DNA from: an uncultured Clostridia bacterium
GTDB taxonomy: Bacteria; Bacillota; Clostridia; TANB77; CAG-465
Assembly (NCBI GenBank): GCA_947628575.1
Contig: CANRAK010000031.1
Span: forward strand, 1-14,931
DNA: 14,931 nucleotides
Direction: 5' to 3'
A program made the position numbers and the translations under genes. The notes under the pieces were generated by a model, which was not told where the DNA came from, did not search any database, and worked only from the letters and a program-made list of their open reading frames with translations. Shown piece by piece: positions 1-5,741 of the stretch (positions are counted from its first letter, which is position 1; each line of letters begins with the position of its first letter).

Positions 1-437
1 TTACACATCTCATGCATATGTTCATGCATTTCTGTATTACTTATTTTGTGCTTAAATATTAAATCTATTATAGTACCGAAAATTATTGCAATAATTAATT
101 TTATACCTATTATTATAAATAAGTCTTTAATTCTATCAGGGTAAGTTAAAAGAATAGGGATAGCTTCATCTGATGTTGCTAAAAATACAGCAACAAGAGT
201 ACCTATAGTAATAACTCTACTTGAAAATAAATTAGCTGCAACAGCTGAAAAACCGCATTGAGGTAATATTCCAAGTACACTACCAAAAATTTTACTATAC
301 TTACCAGAATTAGATAATACTTTTTCAATTTTATTACTTGATTTATGCTCAATAAATTCTATTAATAAGTATGAAATAAATAGGAAAGGTAGAATTTTAA
401 TAGAATCAATTAATGTATCAATTATTATATCTATCAT
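1..437 (-). CDS. Putative 10-TM heavy-metal/manganese exporter, N-terminal part (C-terminus beyond window)
   Basis: The reading frame starts at the ATG whose complement is 435-437 and stays open to the window edge, giving 145 residues. A strong AGGAGG (complement of 442-447) lies 4 nt upstream. The protein is hydrophobic, with membrane segments at about residues 12-28, 52-70, 75-98 and 105-127. It carries the motif PQCGFSA at residues 59-65. This motif and the start resemble the family annotated as putative 10TM heavy-metal exporter or putative manganese/arsenic transporter (ArsP_2 type). The visible part ends in a His/Met-rich stretch, EMHEHMHEMC (136-145), on what should be a loop between membrane halves and could bind metal. 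The expected role is efflux of a divalent metal or metalloid across the cytoplasmic membrane; the substrate is not shown by the sequence. The promoter leaves only a leader of about 30 nt, so there is no room for a yybP-ykoY manganese riboswitch. Confidence 0.75.
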   Translation of the reverse strand, partial: MIDIIIDTLIDSIKILPFLFISYLLIEFIEHKSSNKIEKVLSNSGKYSKIFGSVLGILPQCGFSAVAANLFSSRVITIGTLVAVFLATSDEAIPILLTYPDRIKDLFIIIGIKLIIAIIFGTIIDLIFKHKISNTEMHEHMHEMC

Positions 438-473
438 TTTTCCTCCTAAATTACAAATTATTTGCATCTAAAG

Positions 474-502
474 ATTATACTATTAATTATGTAATTTGTC
501 AA
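474..502 (-). promoter_or_regulatory. Sigma-A promoter of the metal exporter gene
   Basis: On the minus strand, TTGACA (complement of 497-502) is followed after exactly 17 bp by TATAAT (complement of 474-479), a perfect consensus. Transcription should start near 467, about 30 nt before the start codon. Confidence 0.8.
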
Positions 503-589
503 CAAAAAATGACCATAGATATAAGAGATTTATGCAGAAAATTGTCGTAATTAAATTTACATATTATACAATACTAAAATACATTTTAT

Positions 590-619
590 TTGACAAAAAC
601 CATATAATAACGATATAAT
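590..619 (+). promoter_or_regulatory. Sigma-A promoter of the acyl-CoA synthetase gene
   Basis: TTGACA at 590-595 and TATAAT at 614-619 are separated by 18 bp. The start codon follows at 657 behind AGGAGG (643-648). The promoter is divergent from that of the exporter gene, and no obvious operator lies between the two. Confidence 0.75.
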
Positions 620-656
620 ACATACGATAAGTAAAAAAATAGAGGAGGCATATTTT

Positions 657-2504
657 ATGATGAGCTTAAGAGATTTTAAAGTACCAGATTTTAAGTTTCC
701 TAAATTTAAAATGGATAATATAGAAAAAATTGATGATTTAACAAAAGAAGTTAAAAATAAGGGAAAACAAAAAGGGTACAAGCCTGGAGATCCAATTCCA
801 GAACCAAAAAGATATAATACTTTTCAAGAAGTTTTTGAAGATGTAACAGTAAAATATAAAGATAATGTTTTAATTACACAAAAATTTGATCATAAAGGAA
901 AGTATGAAGATATTACTTATGGTAAATTTAGAGAAGATGTAATTGGGCTTGGAACAGGACTAATTGAATATTTAGGGCTTAGAGATAAACGAATCGTAAT
1001 AATTAGTGAAACTACATATCATTGGTATGTATCATATATGGCAGTTTTATGTGGTGTTGGAATAGCTGTTCCAATGGATAAAGAACTACCAGAAAATGAG
1101 TTTGTAAATTTAGTTAAAAGATCTAAGGCTTCAGCAGTAATTTATTCTTCTAGAAAAAAGGAGCTTATAGAAAAGACTAGAGAAGAGTTAAAAGATGTAG
1201 ATTATTTTATTGAGATGTATTCAGACAAAGAACTAGATGGAAAAGATGTAGGATTTAATACAATATTACAAATTGGGGATAAATTATATAAAAATGGTAA
1301 TAATTGCTTACTTGATACTAAAATAGATAAAGATGAATTTAAAGTATTAATTTTTACATCGGGTACTACTTCTGCATCTAAGGGTGTAATGGTATGTAAT
1401 AGGAACTTAACTGAAAATGTATACGCATGTGGCTGTTATGTATATTTGACAGAAAAAGATAGATTATTTTCAGTTTTACCACTTCATCATACTTATGAAT
1501 CAACAATAGGATTTTTATATCCATTTTCTGTAGGAGCTTCTGTTGCTGTATGTGAAGGACTTAAGTATATAGTTAAGAATTTAGGTGAAACTCAACCAAC
1601 AGCATTACTTGCAGTACCTCTTTTAATAGAAAATTTATATAAAAAGATTAATCAAAATATTAAAAAATCTGGTAAAGAAACACTAGTAAACTCAATGATA
1701 CATTTAACTAATGCATTAAAATTAGTTGGTATTGATATAAAAAGAAAAGTATTTGATGAAATTCTTCAAAATCTAGGAGGAAAAATTAGAATAATTGTTT
1801 CAGCAGCTGCACCTATTGATAGAAAGATAGGAAAGTGGATAGAAGATATAGGAATTGAATTTTTACAAGGATATGGACTTACTGAAACTGCACCAATTGC
1901 TGCACTTACACCTGAGGCCGACCCTAGAGTAGGCTCTGTTGGAAAAGCAGTTACTTGTGCTGAGCTTAAAATAAAAGATCCAGATGAAAATGGTGAGGGT
2001 GAAGTATTAATTAAAAGTACAACTCTTATGCTTGGATATTATGAAATGGAAGAAGAAACTAAAAAGGTAATACAAGATGGTTGGTTTAATAGTGGAGATG
2101 TTGGATATTTAGATAAAGATGGCTTTTTATATATAACTGGACGTTCAAAAAATGTAATAGTTACAGCAAACGGTAAAAATATATATCCAGAAGAATTAGA
2201 ACTGTTACTTTCTAAAATACCTTATATATCTGAATGTATGGTATATGGAAAAGGAGAAAAAGATAATCTTACAGTAGCAGTTAAGGTTATACCAAATTAT
2301 GAGTATATCAAAGAAAATGCTAAAGGTGTAACAACTGATGAAGAAATATATAACTTAATATGGGAAGAAATAAAGAAATTAAATAAGGGACTTACTTCAT
2401 ATAAAGCAATAAAAGAACTTGAAATAAAGAAGGATGAATTTGAAAAGACAACTACAATGAAAATAAAAAGATATGCTGAATTAAATAAAGATAAGAAAAA
2501 ATAA
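657..2504 (+). CDS. Long-chain fatty acyl-CoA synthetase-like AMP-forming ligase
   Basis: A 615-residue member of the ANL superfamily (acyl-CoA synthetases, adenylating enzymes). The family activates a carboxylic acid with ATP to an acyl-AMP and usually transfers it to CoA. Visible motifs: the phosphate-binding loop FTSGTTSASKG at residues 233-243, GYGLTETAP from 405, the SGD motif at 479-481, GRSKNVIV from 495 (hinge), NGKNIYPEELE just after it, and the C-terminal catalytic lysine region TMKIKR with K602 as the likely catalytic lysine. The layout resembles bacterial long-chain acyl-CoA synthetases; the acyl specificity cannot be read. The first 40 or so residues form a charged extension rich in Lys and Phe (repeats of the type DFKxPxFK) before the catalytic domain; it might touch the membrane, but this is inference. 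Start: AGGAGG at 643-648 lies 8 nt before the first ATG; a second ATG follows directly at 660. The gene appears monocistronic. Confidence 0.9.
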   Translation: MMSLRDFKVPDFKFPKFKMDNIEKIDDLTKEVKNKGKQKGYKPGDPIPEPKRYNTFQEVFEDVTVKYKDNVLITQKFDHKGKYEDITYGKFREDVIGLGTGLIEYLGLRDKRIVIISETTYHWYVSYMAVLCGVGIAVPMDKELPENEFVNLVKRSKASAVIYSSRKKELIEKTREELKDVDYFIEMYSDKELDGKDVGFNTILQIGDKLYKNGNNCLLDTKIDKDEFKVLIFTSGTTSASKGVMVCNRNLTENVYACGCYVYLTEKDRLFSVLPLHHTYESTIGFLYPFSVGASVAVCEGLKYIVKNLGETQPTALLAVPLLIENLYKKINQNIKKSGKETLVNSMIHLTNALKLVGIDIKRKVFDEILQNLGGKIRIIVSAAAPIDRKIGKWIEDIGIEFLQGYGLTETAPIAALTPEADPRVGSVGKAVTCAELKIKDPDENGEGEVLIKSTTLMLGYYEMEEETKKVIQDGWFNSGDVGYLDKDGFLYITGRSKNVIVTANGKNIYPEELELLLSKIPYISECMVYGKGEKDNLTVAVKVIPNYEYIKENAKGVTTDEEIYNLIWEEIKKLNKGLTSYKAIKELEIKKDEFEKTTTMKIKRYAELNKDKKK

Positions 2505-2522
2505 GAAAAAATTAGAATAAAT

Positions 2523-2560
2523 TAGGACTACAGTACATATGATAGTGTAATGTAGTCCTA
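2523..2560 (+). terminator. Stem-loop after the acyl-CoA synthetase gene, probable terminator
   Basis: A perfect 10-bp inverted repeat (2523-2532 with 2551-2560, TAGGACTACA and its complement) encloses an 18-nt loop. It is followed by A/T-rich sequence without a clean T-run, so it may be a weak terminator or a 3'-end stabiliser. Confidence 0.45.
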
Positions 2561-2588
2561 TAATAATTTATAAATATTTCAAAAAGGC

Positions 2589-2617
2589 TTGACAAGTAAA
2601 TTATAATATACTATAAT
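2589..2617 (+). promoter_or_regulatory. Sigma-A promoter of the initiator tRNA gene
   Basis: TTGACA (2589-2594), a 17-bp spacer and TATAAT (2612-2617) form a perfect consensus. The tRNA 5' end is at 2635, about 18 nt past the -10 box, so the precursor has a very short leader. Confidence 0.85.
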
Positions 2618-2634
2618 AATAAAGTACACAGTAT

Positions 2635-2710
2635 CGCGGGGTAGAGCAGTTGGCAGCTCGTTGGGCTCATAACCCGAAGGTCGCAAGTTCGAGTCTTGCC
2701 CCCGCAACCA
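2635..2710 (+). tRNA. Initiator tRNA-fMet (anticodon CAT)
   Basis: A complete 76-nt cloverleaf with encoded CCA (2708-2710). Arms: acceptor CGCGGGG / CCCCGCA, D-stem GAGC / GCTC, anticodon loop CTCATAA, T-arm GCAAG-TTCGAGT-CTTGC. Three signatures mark it as the initiator rather than the elongator: the unpaired C1-A72 at the acceptor end, three consecutive G-C pairs at the base of the anticodon stem (GGG / CCC), and A11-U24 in the D-stem. It supplies formyl-Met-tRNA for translation initiation. Its last six bases (CAACCA) begin a direct repeat that recurs at 5634. Confidence 0.95.
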
Positions 2711-2737
2711 TAAATGAGGCTTTTAGCCTCGTTTTTT
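2705..2737 (+). repeat. Left direct repeat (candidate attL): tRNA 3' end plus terminator
   Basis: A 33-bp block beginning with the last six nt of the tRNA (CAACCA) and running through the terminator hairpin and its first T residues. It is identical to 5634-5666. Flanking bases differ on both sides (g versus a before; TTTA versus CTAT after), so the repeat has sharp ends. Confidence 0.85.
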
Positions 2738-2740
2738 TTT
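2713..2740 (+). terminator. Rho-independent terminator of the tRNA gene
   Basis: Stem GAGGC (2716-2720) / GCCTC (2726-2730) with loop TTTTA, extended by AAT / GTT pairing, followed by a run of nine T (2732-2740). Confidence 0.9.
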
Positions 2741-2776
2741 ATTTCAAAAACATTTATAACTTTTGTAGAAAATAGT

Positions 2777-2797
2777 AAAACGATTGTACGTTTTTTT
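2777..2797 (+). other. Short hairpin with T-run at the left edge of the R-M island
   Basis: AAAACG (2777-2782) and CGTTTT (2789-2794) form a 6-bp inverted repeat around ATTGTA, followed by seven T. It could be a weak second terminator or an operator upstream of the endonuclease promoter. It is A/T-rich, so chance is possible. Confidence 0.3.
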
Positions 2798-2809
2798 CAA
2801 ACATTTATA

Positions 2810-2838
2810 TTGATTAATATTAAATAAAATTATATAAT
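2810..2838 (+). promoter_or_regulatory. Promoter of the restriction-modification genes
   Basis: TTGATT (2810-2815), a 17-bp spacer and TATAAT (2833-2838). The endonuclease start codon follows at 2863, preceded by GAGGTGA at 2852-2858. Confidence 0.65.
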
Positions 2839-2862
2839 GTTATTAGTTTACGAGGTGAATAT

Positions 2863-4041
2863 ATGTTTTATGAAAAACAACCATTAAAACAACAAAACAA
2901 TTATAAATATATGCTAAAAGTGATGGGAAGCCTTTCAAATTTGTTTTCAGAAAGCAATCAACCCTATTTATATTATAGATGTCATGAAAATATATTTTGC
3001 AAATATTTTGAAGCTCAAAATTTAAGTAGGGAGGATAGTTCGGCTGATGCTCAAAAAGGAAAAATAGGAATTGGCTTGAAAACATGGGTTGGGGCAGATA
3101 ATCAAAAAATAGCTGAATTTAATAAACTAAAAGAAGAATATATGAATTTGCAACCATACGAAATGATTTGTAAAATAGCAAGTTATAGAAATGAAAGAAT
3201 CAGAATTACACAGAATTTACATGGTATTGATGAAATGATATACCATATAGTAAAAAGAGTGCCAAATGCAATGCAAATTTACGAGTATGCTTTTGAAATG
3301 ATTGATATTGATAATATAAAAATAGATAGTAAAAAAAGCTCAGCAACAAATATATATTTTCAAGATGGAAAACATGAGTATCATTTTAATATAAGCAAGA
3401 GTACATTATATATGATTTTTAAAAATATGATTTTGCTTGATTCGTTTAATGTTGATATATTAGAAGATCCATACCAATATTTAGAAAATATAGCGAAAAA
3501 AAATAAAAATATACTTGATAATATGATGACAAAGATTAAACCAGAGCATGAACAACTTTGCTTAAGATTATATACTGTTAATAGAATTACAAAAGAAAAA
3601 GTTGTAGAACAAAAAAGTGGATTAAATCAATGGAATGGTGCTAGAAAAGGAAGAGATGGAAATTATAAACCAAGAAATCCAAATGAAGTTTATATTCCTT
3701 ATCCAAAAAAAGATAGAATAAGAAGTAAAGGATTTTTTCCTGATAGAAATGTTTCGTTTGAACTTTTGTTACCAGATGGAAAAAGTATACAAGCAAAGGT
3801 TTGTCAAGAAAATGGTAAAGCAATAATGAGTAATCCTAATTCCGAACTAGGAGAATGGTTGTTAAGAAATGTCTTTGAATTACCTATAGGACAAGTTGTT
3901 ACATATAAAGATTTACAAGTATATGGAATTGACTCGGTTATATTTACTAAATTAGGTAATAATAAGTATAAAATTGATTTTACATATATTGGTACTTATG
4001 AAAAATTATTAGGAATAGAAGATGAAAATTTTGAAAATTAA
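2863..4041 (+). CDS. Type II restriction endonuclease, NgoFVII-like
   Basis: A 392-residue protein encoded directly before a cytosine-5 DNA methyltransferase. Two regions are visible. Residues 35-135 hold a conserved-looking block: HENIFC (41-46), FEAQNLSRED (49-58), D62, and GIGLKTW with K73, then QKIAEFNK and SYRNERI. The spacing of acids and the IGLKT strand suggests a divergent PD-(D/E)XK-like active site (candidates E42, E50, D58, D62, K73), though I cannot prove the fold; a PLD-type HxK motif is not obvious. Residues of about 250-385 (SGLNQWN, VYIPYP, FFPDR, SFELLLPDGK, AKVCQENGKAIMSNPN, LGEWLLR, VTYKDLQ, GIDSV) look like the DNA-recognition domain of NgoFVII/BfiI-type enzymes (B3/EcoRII-N-like fold). 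By family it should cleave DNA lacking its partner's methylation. Start ATG at 2863 has GAGGTGA 4 nt upstream. Cleavage specificity is not determined by the sequence alone. Confidence 0.75.
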   Translation: MFYEKQPLKQQNNYKYMLKVMGSLSNLFSESNQPYLYYRCHENIFCKYFEAQNLSREDSSADAQKGKIGIGLKTWVGADNQKIAEFNKLKEEYMNLQPYEMICKIASYRNERIRITQNLHGIDEMIYHIVKRVPNAMQIYEYAFEMIDIDNIKIDSKKSSATNIYFQDGKHEYHFNISKSTLYMIFKNMILLDSFNVDILEDPYQYLENIAKKNKNILDNMMTKIKPEHEQLCLRLYTVNRITKEKVVEQKSGLNQWNGARKGRDGNYKPRNPNEVYIPYPKKDRIRSKGFFPDRNVSFELLLPDGKSIQAKVCQENGKAIMSNPNSELGEWLLRNVFELPIGQVVTYKDLQVYGIDSVIFTKLGNNKYKIDFTYIGTYEKLLGIEDENFEN

Positions 4042-4054
4042 GATTATAATATAT

Positions 4055-4107
4055 AAAGGACAGTATAAATCCTTTATGTATTATTAAATTAAAAGCGGCA
4101 CGCCGCT
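4055..4107 (+). promoter_or_regulatory. Two hairpins between the endonuclease and methyltransferase genes
   Basis: AAAGGA (4055-4060) pairs with TCCTTT (4070-4075). Then comes a GC-rich palindrome: AGCGGC (4094-4099) and GCCGCT (4102-4107) around the bases AC. The second element stands out in AT-rich DNA and lies 27 nt before the methyltransferase start. It contains GCGGC and GCCGC, both matching GCSGC. Possible roles are an operator or mRNA structure that sets the relative expression of nuclease and methyltransferase. Confidence 0.55.
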
Positions 4108-4134
4108 CTTATGTGATATAGAAGGGTGATGTAT

Positions 4135-5136
4135 ATGAATAAAAAATGGACAGTAGGTAGCTTTTTTGCAGGTGTAGGTGGAATTGATTTGGGATTTGAA
4201 GAAACAGAAATGTTTGATGTAATATATGCTAATGAATTTGATGAATATCCAATAAAAACTTACGAACAAAACTTTAATATAAAAGTTGATAATAGAGATA
4301 TAAATGAAGTTAAAGGAAATGAAATACCTGACTTTGATATAATGGTTGGTGGTTTTCCATGTCAGGCTTTTTCTGTTGCGGGATATAGACAAGGCTTTGA
4401 AGATGAAAAAGGAAGAGGAAATTTATTTTTTGAAATGGCTAGAATTATTGAAGAAAAAAAAGCTAATGGACATCAACCAATTGCAGTATTTTTTGAAAAT
4501 GTAAAAAATTTGGTGGGACATGATAATGGAAAAACATTTAATGTAATTTTAGATACTCTATACTCTTTGGGCTATCATGTTCAACAAATGGTTTTAAATG
4601 CTAGTCAATATGGTAATATACCTCAAAATAGAGAAAGAATATATATAGTAGGATTTTTAGATGAGAAATCTTTTAATAAATTTCATTTTCCTCTACCTAA
4701 GCAACTTACAAAGAAACTATCTGATATTATAGATTTTAATAATAAACAATCTGATGATTATTATTACACTCCAGAAAAATGCAAATTTTATGATATATTA
4801 GACAAAGAAATGAAAGACTTTAATGCGATTTATCAATGGAGAAGAGTTTATGTCAGAGAAAATAAAAGTAATGTATGTCCTACTCTTACAGCAAATATGG
4901 GAACTGGTGGTCACAATGTTCCGTTAATAAGATGTGAGTCAGGTATTAGAAAACTAACACCTAGAGAATGTTTTAATTTACAAGGCTTTCCCGAAAATTT
5001 TAAACTGCCTGAAAATATAAGTAATACAAGATTATATAAACAGGCTGGTAATAGCGTTGTTGTTCCTGTTATTGAGAGAATTGCAGAAAATGTAGCAGAT
5101 GCACTTAATAATATTAGTGTACAAGAAAATATTTAG
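4135..5136 (+). CDS. DNA (cytosine-5-)-methyltransferase of the R-M cassette (Dcm family)
   Basis: A 333-residue m5C methyltransferase that transfers a methyl group from SAM to C5 of cytosine and should protect host DNA from the upstream endonuclease. Motifs in order: I, SFFAGVGGIDLGF (9-21); IV, GGFPCQAFS with catalytic C76; VI, ENVKNL; VIII, QNRERIYIVGF; a short target-recognition region; RKLTPRECFNLQGFP; and X, QAGNSVVVPVIERIA near the C-terminus. All key motifs are intact, so it is probably active. Start choice: a GTG (4126) and an ATG (4129) lie in frame upstream, but both fall inside the likely ribosome binding site GAAGGGTGAT (4121-4130), which is well placed for the ATG at 4135. The gene sits 93 nt after the nuclease and its stop codon overlaps the ribosome binding site of the next gene, so all three are likely cotranscribed. 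Confidence 0.9.
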   Translation: MNKKWTVGSFFAGVGGIDLGFEETEMFDVIYANEFDEYPIKTYEQNFNIKVDNRDINEVKGNEIPDFDIMVGGFPCQAFSVAGYRQGFEDEKGRGNLFFEMARIIEEKKANGHQPIAVFFENVKNLVGHDNGKTFNVILDTLYSLGYHVQQMVLNASQYGNIPQNRERIYIVGFLDEKSFNKFHFPLPKQLTKKLSDIIDFNNKQSDDYYYTPEKCKFYDILDKEMKDFNAIYQWRRVYVRENKSNVCPTLTANMGTGGHNVPLIRCESGIRKLTPRECFNLQGFPENFKLPENISNTRLYKQAGNSVVVPVIERIAENVADALNNISVQENI

Positions 5137-5150
5137 GAGTGTTAAGAATA

Positions 5151-5528
5151 ATGGGAAAAATACAATATTATGAATTGAATGGAAATAAAAAATGTGAAGA
5201 AAAATTAAATGAAGAAAATCTTGGAAATATAAACGGTATGATGTCAAAATGTTATTTGATAGATGGTACTGAAAAGGTTGGATATGCTGATCCTTATAGA
5301 ACGCATGATAAAAAACAATATGATAATAAGGTACATGATTACATTTATTTATGGACATGGGATAATTTAGATGAAAATACACATCAATTAATTGGAGATG
5401 ATGACTCAAAATATAATCAAACATTTATACCAATTAATATTAATGAAATAAAAAATATTGAAGTAATATTGTACTCTAATGCTAAGTGGAGTGAAAAATT
5501 AACAAATATATTTAATTTAAAAAAATAA
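5151..5528 (+). CDS. Unknown small protein, third gene of the R-M cassette
   Basis: A 125-residue protein I do not recognise. The ribosome binding site TTAGGAG (5134-5139) overlaps the methyltransferase stop codon, which argues for translational coupling and shared transcription. The ATG at 5151 is preferred over an in-frame GTG at 5139 because the GTG overlaps that site. The protein has no membrane segment or signal peptide. It is acidic to neutral with many Asn, Lys and aromatic residues. Distinct blocks are SKCYLIDGTEKVGYADPYR (near the middle of the first half), YLWTWDNLDENTHQLIGDDD and KYNQTFIPININEIKNIEVI. The alternating hydrophobic pattern suggests a small beta-rich fold. There is no HTH, so it is not an obvious R-M control (C) protein. 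Its place inside the direct repeats suggests it travels with the R-M genes; accessory nuclease subunit, inhibitor or unrelated passenger are all open. Confidence 0.7.
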   Translation: MGKIQYYELNGNKKCEEKLNEENLGNINGMMSKCYLIDGTEKVGYADPYRTHDKKQYDNKVHDYIYLWTWDNLDENTHQLIGDDDSKYNQTFIPININEIKNIEVILYSNAKWSEKLTNIFNLKK

Positions 5529-5633
5529 AAAATAATAAGAAATTTATCTTAATATTACTTACTTTATCTAACGACAAACTACACGCAAAAGTATGTAAGT
5601 AAGTCTACTTTATGATGTTGTCGTGTATTTCCA
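5529..5633. repeat. Non-coding right end of the island with overlapping inverted repeats
   Basis: No gene is visible. Inverted repeats: ACGACAA (5571-5577) with TTGTCGT (5618-5624); an overlapping alternative TACACG (5580-5585) with CGTGTA (5622-5627); ACTTACTT (5557-5564) with AAGTAAGT (5597-5604); and AAGTA (5589-5593) with TACTT (5606-5610). They lie directly next to the right direct repeat and could be recombinase arm sites or RNA structure. No tRNA cloverleaf can be drawn here. Confidence 0.5.
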
Positions 5634-5666
5634 CAACCATAAATGAGGCTTTTAGCCTCGTTTTTT
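5634..5666 (+). repeat. Right direct repeat (candidate attR), includes a terminator hairpin
   Basis: An exact copy of 2705-2737. It carries CAACCA without a tRNA before it, then the GAGGC-TTTTA-GCCTC hairpin and six T (5661-5666). It still works as a terminator for the R-M transcript. The rest of the tRNA is absent, as expected when an element inserts at a tRNA 3' end and brings or duplicates only the terminal piece. Confidence 0.85.
5645..5666 (+). terminator. Rho-independent terminator of the R-M genes (copy of the tRNA terminator)
   Basis: Stem GAGGC / GCCTC with loop TTTTA, followed by GTTTTTT. It is the same hairpin as downstream of the initiator tRNA. Confidence 0.8.
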
Positions 5667-5706
5667 CTATAAATTTGTTTATGTCTTTGAAAAATTATGT
5701 AAACTA

Positions 5707-5735
5707 TTGCAATATATCGTAATTTATGGTAAACT
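5707..5735 (+). promoter_or_regulatory. Probable promoter of the SAM methyltransferase gene (extended -10)
   Basis: TTGCAA (5707-5712), a 17-bp spacer and TAAACT (5730-5735), preceded by TGG, which gives an extended -10. Predicted transcription start is near 5742. The block closely resembles the promoter at 11717-11745. Confidence 0.5.
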
Positions 5736-5741
5736 ATAAAT

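Noticed and set aside
557..781. Minus-strand open frame overlapping the start of the acyl-CoA synthetase gene
   Set aside because: It overlaps a strong promoter and the start of a clear gene, and its composition is that of an antisense shadow in AT-rich DNA.
4031..4050. Separate promoter for the methyltransferase gene (TTGAAA and TATAAT)
   Set aside because: The two boxes are only 8 bp apart, which is too short for a sigma-A promoter.
4084..4392. Minus-strand open frame opposite the methyltransferase gene
   Set aside because: It lies antisense to catalytic motifs I-IV of the methyltransferase and has no ribosome binding site or recognisable content.
2740..5633. Integrase, transposase or insertion sequence inside the island
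   Set aside because: All open frames there are explained by the nuclease, the methyltransferase and the 125-aa gene, or are antisense shadows; none has recombinase motifs.
5560..5639. Degenerate second tRNA before the right direct repeat
   Set aside because: CAACCA is present, but no TTCGA loop, anticodon arm or acceptor partner can be drawn, so it is not a tRNA or an obvious pseudo-tRNA.
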